Source: Methanocalculus sp.
GTDB lineage: Archaea; Halobacteriota; Methanomicrobia; Methanomicrobiales; Methanocorpusculaceae
Assembly: GCF_030651615.1 (NCBI RefSeq)
Contig: NZ_JAUSCG010000113.1
Coordinates: 1 to 7,097 of the forward strand
DNA: 7,097 nucleotides
Direction of reading: 5' to 3'
In this document: in pieces, positions 1-6,170 of the stretch
Position numbering within the stretch: the first letter of the stretch is position 1
How the letters are laid out: every line of letters begins with the position of its first letter
The notes under the pieces: model-generated
Told to the model about the DNA's origin: nothing
Seen by the model: only the letters and a program-made list of their open reading frames with translations
Databases searched by the model: none
Translations under genes and position numbers: made by a program

Positions 1-35
1 TCTTCCTTGGTGAGAGTCACAACATATTTTCTCAT
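1..35 (-). CDS. IS630-family transposase, N-terminal end only (partial)
   Basis: The minus strand has an ATG at 35-33 followed by an open frame to the window edge, reading MRKYVVTLTKE and then a partial codon starting GA. Transposases of the IS630 (Tc1/mariner-like) group commonly begin with a 'M-(K/R)-K-Y-x-V-x-L-T-x-E-E-R' motif that leads into an N-terminal helix-turn-helix DNA-binding domain, and the visible residues match this well. Only 11 full codons are seen, so neither the HTH nor the DDE catalytic core can be checked, and it is unknown whether the transposase is intact. The orientation means the element starts close to the disrupted antiporter gene and extends leftward. A chance resemblance is possible with so few residues, but the position at the point where the antiporter gene breaks supports the reading. 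Confidence 0.6.
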   Translation of the reverse strand, partial: MRKYVVTLTKE

Positions 36-89
36 TACATATTATACTACGTTCACCATATAATAAAGTTACGACATTTAAGAATTGAC
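1..89 (-). mobile_element. End of an insertion sequence, probably IS630 family (partial)
   Basis: This stretch is far more AT-rich than the rest of the window and carries none of the antiporter residues expected upstream of position 90. On the minus strand it holds the start of an ORF resembling an IS630-family transposase, reading out of the window, with about 50-60 bp between its start codon and the antiporter sequence. That fits the short subterminal region of such elements. IS630 elements insert at TA dinucleotides. Candidate TA junctions are 79-80 and 97-98, so the exact boundary is uncertain by about 10 bp on either side of 89. The terminal inverted repeat cannot be confirmed because the other end is outside the window. 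A chimeric assembly join is an alternative explanation. Confidence 0.62.
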
Positions 90-1142
90 ATGACACTAGC
101 CACGTATCCGCTGGTTATTCATTCCCAGACAAAAGAGGCGATGGCAGCTGGAAAGAAGTATCTCGCTTACCTGATGAGCGGGGGAGTCATCTTCCTCTTT
201 GCGATTATTGTCACCTATACGATGACCGGCACCCTTGACTTTACAGAGGGTGGCATCTTACACGGAATAGGTTCACCCGACACCCTCAGGGTACTCTTCT
301 TCATCTTCTTACTAGGAGTCGGAGTAAAGACGGCCATCATGCCGCTCCATGGATGGCTTCCTTCGGCAATGATCGCTCCAACCCCGGTGAGTGCACTTCT
401 TCATGCAGTGGCAGTTGTGAAAGCAGGGACATTTGGTCTTCTCCGCGTCATCTTCTTCATCTTTGGTATAGACCTCTTCTACGAGATTGGGGTAGCACCA
501 GTTCTCGCCATTATTGCTTCTTTTACGATCATTACAGCCTCATTTATCGCTCTTTCTCAGGATAACCTGAAGATGCGGCTTGCCTATTCAACGATCAGCC
601 AGCTCTCCTATATCGTCCTTGGAGCCGCTCTCCTCACACCCGCAGCCCTCGAAGGAAGTATTGCACACCTGATGCATCAGGCGTTCATGAAGATCACCCT
701 CTTCTTCTGTGCAGGAGCGATCTTTATCGCAACCGGCAAGACACTCCTTTCAGAGATGCATGGGATGGCACAAGAGATGCCATACACCTGGGCGGCATTT
801 GCCATAGGCGGTCTTGGTCTCATCGGGATTCCTTTAACAGCAGGCTTCATCACGAAGTGGTACCTCATGAGCGGTGCACTTGAGGCGGGAGAGCCGATCT
901 TTATCGTCCTGCTCCTGACAAGCGCTCTTTTAAATGCCGCGTACTTCCTCCCGCCGATCTACCATGCATATTTCTCACCATCTGAGAAGAGAGAACGTAT
1001 CGAGGGAGGGGTAAGCTGGTGTATTAAAGGACCTCTGATAGGAACAGCGATCATCGTCATCCTTCTTGGAACCATACCGTATGCACCGTACTTCCCACTT
1101 GAGACAGCTCATCAGATCGTTCTTGGGATCTTTGGCAGCTGA
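90..1142 (+). pseudogene. MrpD/NuoN-like cation/proton antiporter subunit, 5'-truncated
   Basis: This is the C-terminal 350 residues of a proton-conducting membrane transporter of the MrpD/NuoL/M/N family, which translocates H+ or Na+ in Mrp antiporters and related hydrogenase or NADH dehydrogenase complexes. The visible part opens with MTLATYPLVIH, the second half of the conserved TM5 motif FYE-x-(M/L)-TL(A/S)TYPL. It keeps the TM7 lysine K80 (GVGVK), the half-channel segment HGWLPSAMIAPTPVSALLHA, the TM8 lysine K111, the H193/H196-K201 region and the TM12 lysine K256 (AGFITKW). Missing are about 130-140 N-terminal residues and the essential TM5 glutamate, which should lie two codons before the ATG at 90. 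The frame is open back to position 3, but those codons read like IS sequence and show no antiporter similarity. There is no convincing ribosome-binding site before the ATG. I infer disruption by the insertion sequence and loss of function. The 3' end is complete and stops 4 bp from the convergent neighbour. Confidence 0.8.
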
Positions 1143-1146
1143 GCAT

Positions 1147-3093
1147 TCATCCGGCATTCTGGCCGATGAGGAAGATGACAAGGTACATGCCGAGGACCAG
1201 AGTGATAATAAGGATCTCAGCCTCAAACGATGAGAGGTATGCAACCCTCTTCTGATGCTTCATTGAGAATGCCGTATACCAGTTCCTGAAAGAGGAGTCA
1301 CAGACCAGAGTTGCCTGTTGTATCTTAGTAAGGAGATCGACTCCGATGAGATGAGATGCCGAGAGGAGAGCACCTGTTCCTCGTGAATACCATACATCAG
1401 GAGAGATCGGTTTTGGTATCTTTTGTTCCCAGTGGAACCATCCATAGGTGACATATGCGAAAAAGAGGGCGACACCTGCAATGACCTCAATAAACGCAAT
1501 TGAGACTGAATATGGGGTATAGACTGCTCCCCCACCGAAGCCGAGGTATCCAAAAAGGTATGCGATATCCTGCCCGTTAAATGGCATCATAGCTGTTGCA
1601 GGCAGGATGAAGAAGATTCCAAGCCCTGGCAGGATGCCAAGCAGGATGATAGCAACAGAGAGTCCTGCCATCCCCGCTTTCATAGGAAGTGGTGTACGTC
1701 CGGTTTTGCTGATCGGTGTCTTTCTCTCACCTGTAAATGTAAACAGGATGAGTTTTCCTGTTGATGCAACCGTACCTGCACAGGCGATGATGAAGATAGC
1801 CTCAGCAGGAAGGAGGGCCCATCCTCCGATATGCTGTGCATCCAGCAGGGCATGGTGGATGAGTGCCTTGCTGACAAATCCGTTAAAACCGGGAATCCCT
1901 GAGATTGCGAGGACTCCTATCGCCATTGCAGCTGCGGTTGCCGGCATCGCCTTCCAGAGACCACCGAGGCGGTACATGTCCAGTTCTTGTGTCCTGAGAA
2001 AGACCGCACCGACTGACAGGAAGAGGAGGGCTTTAAAGAGGGCATGGTTGACAAGATGGAAGAGCCCGCCTGCAAACCCGAGTGCCCCTCCTTCCCCAAG
2101 ATAGAGGGCACACCCAATCCCGAGTATGATGAACCCCATCTGGCTGATGCTGTGGTAGGCGAGCATTCGTTTGGAGTTCGTCTGCATCAGCGCAAGAAAA
2201 ACCGCAGAGATCATCGTGATAAGACCAATCCATATAACCGCAAGTCCGCTGAGGGATGCGGCCAGTTCCGAAAGTCCTGTCGGGAAGAGAATAAAGAGCG
2301 CGGTGATGAAGATCCCATACGCTCCGATCTTGATCATCACCCCTGAGAGTACAGCCGATGCAGGTGTTGGGGCAACACTGTGTGCATCGGGGAGCCAGAT
2401 ATGCACAGGGTACATCCCTGCCTTCACCCCAAATCCGAGGATCATACACCCGGCGATGAGGAGAGCGAGGGGTTCTGTCAGACCATTGACCGGAGCAACA
2501 GCAATTGATCCTACCGCATTATTGAGAAGAGCAATCCCTCCAAGGATCAGAAATCCCCCGAATATACCGAGGAAGAGGTACTTCTTTGCAGCAGCCATCG
2601 ATTCTCTCTTCTGCTCATGGTTGATCAGGACAAATGCCGAGAGCGTGAGTAGCTCAAAGAATGCATAGAGGGTGATGAAATCCCCTGAGAGTAAAACACC
2701 GAGATCGGCAGAGAGTGAAAAGAGCCAGAAGAAGTAGAACCGGTTTGTCCGGCTCTCTTCAGGCAGATAACTGGTGCAGTATACCGTTGCGAGCATCCAT
2801 ACAAAGATCGAGACGAGCAGAACCGTATAGGAGAGGGGATTGAGCCCCAGAACCGGAGTATAAAAGAGATATGCGTGCTCAAAAGAGACCTGTAGTGTCA
2901 GATCGGATATGAGATGCGGAATGAAGATACCGACGACTCCAAGCGTAAGAGCGGTTATAGAGACGGCGATGAGGTTACGGAGTCGGGCTGAGTAGTGTCC
3001 AATCAGATAACAGAGGAAGGCTCCAATCAGTGGAATGGCAATTGGAGCCAGGAGAAGGTATGCCGGTTGAATCCCTACATTATCTATAACCAT
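1147..3093 (-). CDS. HyfB/HycC/NuoL-like proton-conducting membrane transporter subunit
   Basis: This 648-aa, highly hydrophobic protein belongs to the proton-conducting antiporter family shared by complex I (NuoL/M/N), Mrp antiporters and membrane-bound hydrogenases. The core motifs are all present: TM5 glutamate E147 in FFELLTLSAFVL, TM7 lysine K224 in GFGVKAGMYPVHIWLP, the broken-helix segment PDAHSVAPTPASAVLSG, TM8 lysine K255, H346/H350 with K354 in the TM11 region, and TM12 lysine K409 in GFNGFVSKALIHHALL. After the 14-helix core it carries an extension (about 540-648) with a cytoplasmic-looking stretch and a last helix at 626-644. That extra C-terminal helix and the overall length recall HyfB/HycC rather than plain MrpD. 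It should use ion translocation to couple a membrane complex, but no hydrogenase, Mrp or dehydrogenase subunit adjoins it, so the partner is unknown. The ATG at 3093 has a weak GGGGA ribosome-binding site a few bases upstream. Confidence 0.88.
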   Translation of the reverse strand: MVIDNVGIQPAYLLLAPIAIPLIGAFLCYLIGHYSARLRNLIAVSITALTLGVVGIFIPHLISDLTLQVSFEHAYLFYTPVLGLNPLSYTVLLVSIFVWMLATVYCTSYLPEESRTNRFYFFWLFSLSADLGVLLSGDFITLYAFFELLTLSAFVLINHEQKRESMAAAKKYLFLGIFGGFLILGGIALLNNAVGSIAVAPVNGLTEPLALLIAGCMILGFGVKAGMYPVHIWLPDAHSVAPTPASAVLSGVMIKIGAYGIFITALFILFPTGLSELAASLSGLAVIWIGLITMISAVFLALMQTNSKRMLAYHSISQMGFIILGIGCALYLGEGGALGFAGGLFHLVNHALFKALLFLSVGAVFLRTQELDMYRLGGLWKAMPATAAAMAIGVLAISGIPGFNGFVSKALIHHALLDAQHIGGWALLPAEAIFIIACAGTVASTGKLILFTFTGERKTPISKTGRTPLPMKAGMAGLSVAIILLGILPGLGIFFILPATAMMPFNGQDIAYLFGYLGFGGGAVYTPYSVSIAFIEVIAGVALFFAYVTYGWFHWEQKIPKPISPDVWYSRGTGALLSASHLIGVDLLTKIQQATLVCDSSFRNWYTAFSMKHQKRVAYLSSFEAEILIITLVLGMYLVIFLIGQNAG

Positions 3094-3324
3094 ACTTTCC
3101 CCGAAACTATAGGCAGGATTCTCTTCATCAATGGATTGAAGAGAGAGATATTCCTGATATTTCGTTTTTGATGGGAATACTCATATAATTTGTCAGGATT
3201 GAAAGCAGGATCTGAGATCAGATTCACTGCAATAATTGTCATGGTGATATGTACCTCAGCGATAATGAACATCTCCCCCGATCGTTCCGCCATCTTCAAG
3301 TCTTTTGAAGATAACCACTCCGTT
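3094..3324. promoter_or_regulatory. Divergent intergenic region between antiporter and DHPS-related genes
   Basis: This 231-bp region separates two genes transcribed away from each other. CATATAATTTG at 3182-3192 is TATA-like on both strands. On the minus strand it would place a start near 3160, giving a leader of about 65 nt for the antiporter gene. On the plus strand it would place a start near 3210. A hairpin at 3120-3144 lies in the minus-strand leader. A GATATT-CCT-GATATT direct repeat is at 3147-3161, and a 6-bp-arm inverted repeat, ATCTGA-GA-TCAGAT, is at 3210-3223. Promoter positions are inferred from consensus only. Confidence 0.5.
3120..3144. repeat. Inverted repeat, 8-bp perfect arms
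   Basis: TCTCTTCA at 3120-3127 and TGAAGAGA at 3137-3144 are perfect reverse complements around a 9-base loop, with one possible G-T pair outside. It lies between the presumed promoter and the start codon of the minus-strand antiporter gene. It could therefore fold in that mRNA leader or serve as an operator. No T-tract adjoins it, so a terminator is unlikely. Confidence 0.45.
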
Positions 3325-4749
3325 ATGCGGATACTGCTTGTTACCGGCACCCAGACCGAAGAACTCGTCAGAGAGGCAGCTAAAGACGCAGGCCATGACT
3401 GTGACGTCGCTGCCATCGGGGAGGTTGCATCATTCATCTCACCAAAGCAGCTCATTGATCTCATAGAAAAAGACCATTATGACAGTGTAATCGTCTCAGG
3501 GATGTGTACGGCAGATTTTTCATCTGTTGAAGCAAAGACGGGAGTTCCCGTCTTTCTTGGTCCCCGCCATGCAGCAGATCTTGCGATGATCCTTCCGGGT
3601 TTTGGCCATATCCAGCTATCCCGCACCATCCCGGCAGACGATCTGATCGCCGGTATGAAGCGTGACCGGGCGCTTGAAACACTGGCAGTTATCGAAGAGA
3701 TGGTTGATCCGGAGTTCTTCATCAGAGGTCTGAAGATCGGTGGCGGGAGCAGGATGAAAGTTGTTGCTGAGATCATGGATGCTCACCGCCATCCCGATAT
3801 CAGATCGGCGGTTCTTTCATTCTTCAGATCAGGTGCCGACATCGTCGACCTTGGGTTTGGATTTGATACGACTCCTGAAGATGTCAGATCCGTCTTCTTA
3901 TCATTAGAAGGAATAGAAGGACCACTCGCAGTCGATACCCAGGACCCTGATCTTATCAGATCAGCCCTTGGAAGAGCCGATCTGATCCTCTCTCTTCAGG
4001 AGAAGAATATACCGGAGATCGGAATCGAAATTGCAGAGGCGGGAGTGGCGGCAGTAGTGGTGCCGGGTGAGGCAGGCCTCTCTGCAAATCTTGCAGCTGC
4101 TGAAGCCTGCGGGATCACCTGCCTCATCGCCGATCCTCTCCTTCCTCCGGCAGGATCAGGGCTTGTGAAAGCCCTTGCCACTATTGCTTCAGCCGATACG
4201 GAATACCCGCTCTTCTTCGGTGCCGGAAATGTTGTTGAGCTCCTTGATGCAGATTCCCCTGGGGCAAATGCACTTCTTGCGGCGATGGGAAAGGAGGTTG
4301 GAGCTGCCATGATCTTCTCAAGCGAACATTCGGATAAGACCAAAGGATCGGTGCGGGAGATGCGGACAGCAACGATGATGATGACACTGATGTATGACCG
4401 ACCGTATCCAAAAGATCTTGGGCTTGATCTCTTCGTCATCAAAGAGAAAAGACGGAGGCGGGAGCCACCCCTCAGATATAATGAAACTCTCCCGATATCA
4501 TCTTCTGAAAAGACACTTGTCTACGACCCCTGTGGCAACTTCCGGATTGGGATTGAAGAGAACGAGATCGTAGCGGAGAGGAGGGGTGTTGCCATCAGAG
4601 GAGATGATTATAGACGGATCTTTGCCGAGATCGAGGCGAATGGCTGGGTATCGCTCCTTGATCATGCCGCATACCTTGGAAAAGAGCTCTATAAAGCAGA
4701 ACTTGCTATTCGGTTTGGGAGAAGTTTTGAGCAGGACGGCGATTTCTAA
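3325..4749 (+). CDS. Archaeal dihydropteroate synthase-related protein (methanopterin-linked family)
   Basis: This 474-aa protein matches the archaeal 'dihydropteroate synthase-related' family, found in archaea that use methanopterin and lack a bacterial-type DHPS. Its N-terminal domain (about 1-130, MRILLVTGTQTEELVRE) is like DUF6513. A central TIM-barrel-like DHPS half (about 135-345) includes GLKIGGGSRMKVV, GADIVDLGFGFDTTPEDV and LAVDTQDPDL, resembling DHPS strands that hold the pterin and the conserved Asp. The C-terminal domain (about 370-474, DPCGNFRIGIEENEIVAERR) is like DUF4346, also known as a small cyanobacterial protein. The canonical NVTPDSF loop of DHPS is absent, so condensation of a pterin pyrophosphate with a ribofuranosylaminobenzene phosphate is a family-level suggestion and is not shown here. 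I chose the ATG at 3325 because the family begins with an MRILLVTG-type strand. In-frame ATGs at 3241 and 3265 and a TTG at 3190 are alternatives, and none has a clear ribosome-binding site at proper distance. It is monocistronic here, 16 bp from a convergent gene. Confidence 0.82.
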   Translation: MRILLVTGTQTEELVREAAKDAGHDCDVAAIGEVASFISPKQLIDLIEKDHYDSVIVSGMCTADFSSVEAKTGVPVFLGPRHAADLAMILPGFGHIQLSRTIPADDLIAGMKRDRALETLAVIEEMVDPEFFIRGLKIGGGSRMKVVAEIMDAHRHPDIRSAVLSFFRSGADIVDLGFGFDTTPEDVRSVFLSLEGIEGPLAVDTQDPDLIRSALGRADLILSLQEKNIPEIGIEIAEAGVAAVVVPGEAGLSANLAAAEACGITCLIADPLLPPAGSGLVKALATIASADTEYPLFFGAGNVVELLDADSPGANALLAAMGKEVGAAMIFSSEHSDKTKGSVREMRTATMMMTLMYDRPYPKDLGLDLFVIKEKRRRREPPLRYNETLPISSSEKTLVYDPCGNFRIGIEENEIVAERRGVAIRGDDYRRIFAEIEANGWVSLLDHAAYLGKELYKAELAIRFGRSFEQDGDF

Positions 4750-4765
4750 AAGAGGAGGTTTCCAA

Positions 4766-5119
4766 TTAGAATATCCCAAACCAGACGGTGAATGAGGCAA
4801 TAACCATTACTATAACAAGTATGATCAAAGCCTTATAGAGGCATGGATTGCAGATACCACCGACTCCGACAGCCTCATGATGAGATGAACAGAGTCGGCA
4901 GGTCTGCACTTTTTTTATATCCGGGTGATCTTTGTGATACAGCCTTCGTATCTTCTCTTCAAGATTTGGAGAGTTATGGATTTTATGCCATTCCTCCTCA
5001 GAAAGTCCGATAAAGAGGTTACAGGTCCCGCATTTTATCCAGATCTCGTTATCTGATGGGGTCTGGACTTCAATTGTGGATTCACCACACTGCGGACAAT
5101 GGAGATCACGTAGATCCAT
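4766..5119 (-). CDS. Small membrane-anchored double zinc-ribbon protein, function unknown
   Basis: This 117-aa protein has two treble CxxC pairs. C8-x2-C11 with C30-x2-C33 forms a first zinc ribbon (HCPQCGES ... IKCGTCNLFIG). C74-x2-C77 with C90-x2-C93 forms a second (TCRLCSSHHEAVGVGGICNPCL). An acidic/basic helical linker (about 40-70) lies between them. A single hydrophobic helix at 97-115 (LIILVIVMVIASFTVWF) then ends the protein. It looks like a tail-anchored protein with its zinc domains in the cytoplasm. I do not recognise a named family; nucleic-acid or protein binding is only a guess from the ribbons. I prefer the ATG at 5119 over the one at 5140. It starts directly before the first ribbon, and a TATA-like CTTTATCTA about 26 bp upstream would give a leaderless transcript. 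The longer form adds MIYLLIF. It is convergent with the DHPS-related gene and divergent from ppk2. Confidence 0.72.
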   Translation of the reverse strand: MDLRDLHCPQCGESTIEVQTPSDNEIWIKCGTCNLFIGLSEEEWHKIHNSPNLEEKIRRLYHKDHPDIKKVQTCRLCSSHHEAVGVGGICNPCLYKALIILVIVMVIASFTVWFGIF

Positions 5120-5141
5120 GAAGATGAGAAGGTATATCATC

Positions 5142-5150
5142 TAGATAAAG
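5142..5150 (-). promoter_or_regulatory. TATA-like box for the zinc-ribbon gene
   Basis: Read on the minus strand this is CTTTATCTA. Its centre lies about 26 bp before the ATG at 5119, the usual distance from an archaeal TATA box to the transcription start, so the mRNA may be leaderless. No ribosome-binding site is seen before 5119 or 5140, which agrees. The stronger AT-rich box at 5208-5218, readable on both strands, is an alternative that would give a longer leader. Confidence 0.4.
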
Positions 5151-5203
5151 GTGTCCCTGGGATCTCAATCAGAAATGTGAGAGAGTGCCTCTCGGAGACA
5201 CCT
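5149..5203. repeat. Inverted GACACCT elements flanking a divergent promoter pair
   Basis: AGGTGTC at 5149-5155 and GACACCT at 5197-5203 are perfect 7-bp inverted copies, extendable to nine pairs with one bulged A (AGGTGTCCC against GGAGACACCT). Each copy sits directly upstream of a TATA-like box, in the same orientation relative to its own promoter. Between them, TCTCA/TGAGA (5163-5167/5178-5182) and GAGAG/CTCTC (5181-5185/5189-5193) offer smaller alternative stems. It could be a shared operator, or a folded RNA element if transcribed from 5208-5218 on the minus strand. Confidence 0.42.
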
Positions 5204-5207
5204 ACGC

Positions 5208-5218
5208 TATTATATAGG
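5208..5218 (+). promoter_or_regulatory. TATA box of the first ppk2 gene
   Basis: TATTATATAGG contains TTATATA at 5210-5216, a close match to the archaeal TATA consensus. Transcription would begin near 5239, leaving only some 5-8 nt before the ATG at 5246. This fits the lack of a Shine-Dalgarno sequence there. The box is nearly symmetric and could also be used leftward. Confidence 0.55.
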
Positions 5219-5245
5219 TACACTGCATTCTGAGCATGAAAGCAG

Positions 5246-6145
5246 ATGGATCAGGAGACATATATCGGCTGGTCATCAGTTCCACGAGGGATGAAGGTCA
5301 GATTAGATGATTTCCATACCGGATGGGCACATAATGATGAGATGAAAGCTGCCGGGAAGAAGACGGCGAAAAAGCGGGCATTAGATATACTTCAAATGAA
5401 CAGGATGTCGCTATCCGTTGCTCATGACCTGTTCTGGACAGATAAACGATATGCAATACTGATCATCCTTCAGGGGATGGATACTGCCGGAAAGGATGGG
5501 ACGATCAAGCATGTGATGTCGGGTGTGAACCCTCAGGGATGCCGTGTGGAGAGTTTTGGCATCCCGACAAGACATGAGCTGAATTATCCCTTCCTCTGGC
5601 GGTTCTGGACGGCGATACCACGAAAGGGTGAGATCGGGATCTTCAACAGGTCGTATTATGAAGACGTGCTCGTCCCAAAGGTTCATCCTGAGATCCTTGA
5701 TGAACAGCGGCTTCCACCAGGGTATGGGAGCAGATCCTTCTGGGATGCAAGGTTTGAAGACATCTGTGCATTTGAGAAGCACCTTACCAATAACGGAGTA
5801 ATAATCCTTAAGTTCTTCCTTCACATCTCATATGAAGAGCAGAGAGATCGGTTGGTATCCCGCCTCAGGAACGAGGAGAAGCATTGGAAGTACTCTCCAT
5901 CTGATCTTGCTGAACGTGAACACTGGCCTATCTATCAGAAGGCATATGAGGAGATCTTCTTCAAAACGAGCACTCCCTCTGCACCCTGGTATATCATTCC
6001 GGCAGACTACAAATGGGTTGCCCGGATGCTGGTTGCAGACCTCATCATATATAGTATTCATCAGCTGGATCTCAGATATCCGGAGGTAAGCAATGCACAA
6101 AAGAAGGAGCTGGCAACCGCTCTTGCCAAGCTTCAAAAAAGGTAA
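5246..6145 (+). CDS. ppk2: Polyphosphate kinase 2 (class III-like), polyphosphate:nucleotide phosphotransferase, copy A
   Basis: This complete 299-aa cytosolic enzyme transfers phosphate between inorganic polyphosphate and nucleotides. The P-loop is GMDTAGKDG at 77-85 (K83), followed by TIKHVMSGVNPQG at 86-98, the run typical of the 'PPK2 family polyphosphate:nucleotide phosphotransferase' group. The Walker B region is IGIFNRSYYEDVL at 130-142, and the basic lid lies around 199-221 (EQRDRLVSRLRNEEKHWKYSPSDL). The C-terminal PWYIIPADYKWVAR is at 247-260. The single-domain length and the GMDTAGKDGT form point to class III, whose members can phosphorylate AMP and ADP. The class is inferred from motifs only, so nucleotide preference is open. 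The likely role is ATP/ADP regeneration from polyphosphate. The ATG at 5246 lies about 32 bp from the centre of a TATA box and corresponds base for base to the start of copy B exactly 980 bp downstream. Confidence 0.93.
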   Translation: MDQETYIGWSSVPRGMKVRLDDFHTGWAHNDEMKAAGKKTAKKRALDILQMNRMSLSVAHDLFWTDKRYAILIILQGMDTAGKDGTIKHVMSGVNPQGCRVESFGIPTRHELNYPFLWRFWTAIPRKGEIGIFNRSYYEDVLVPKVHPEILDEQRLPPGYGSRSFWDARFEDICAFEKHLTNNGVIILKFFLHISYEEQRDRLVSRLRNEEKHWKYSPSDLAEREHWPIYQKAYEEIFFKTSTPSAPWYIIPADYKWVARMLVADLIIYSIHQLDLRYPEVSNAQKKELATALAKLQKR

Positions 6146-6170
6146 ATCTGTCAGACAATACTGCTCCCTC

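Noticed and set aside
3..89. In-frame extension of the antiporter fragment back to position 3
   Set aside because: The frame is open, but the residues (tyrosine/histidine/isoleucine-rich) match no part of the antiporter N-terminus and coincide with the presumed IS end.
81..89. GAATTG at 82-87 as a relic of the missing Glu-Leu codons before ATG
   Set aside because: It would restore E-L-M-T-L only if two bases (AC) were removed, and a stop codon lies directly upstream in that frame. It is suggestive but too short to support.
2033..2449. Minus-strand 138-aa ORF inside the HyfB-like gene
   Set aside because: It is a different-frame shadow of the same strand's conserved gene, with cysteine-rich unordered composition and no family motif.
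1607..2668. Long plus-strand ORFs (1607-2104, 2044-2346 and 2171-2668) antisense to the antiporter gene
   Set aside because: They lie wholly within the intact minus-strand gene, overlap one another in different frames, and their arginine/proline/serine-rich composition is typical of antisense translations.
3740..4020. High density of GATC sites
   Set aside because: They follow from frequent GAT/ATC codons for Asp and Ile and from AGATC strings seen throughout the window; no special element is implied.
3996..4442. 148-aa minus-strand ORF opposite the DHPS-related gene
   Set aside because: It is fully antisense to a gene with clear family motifs; no promoter, ribosome-binding site or recognisable domain is seen.
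5149..5203. Riboswitch in the zinc-ribbon leader
   Set aside because: The stems are short and mutually exclusive in part, and no conserved riboswitch core was recognised; kept only as an inverted repeat.
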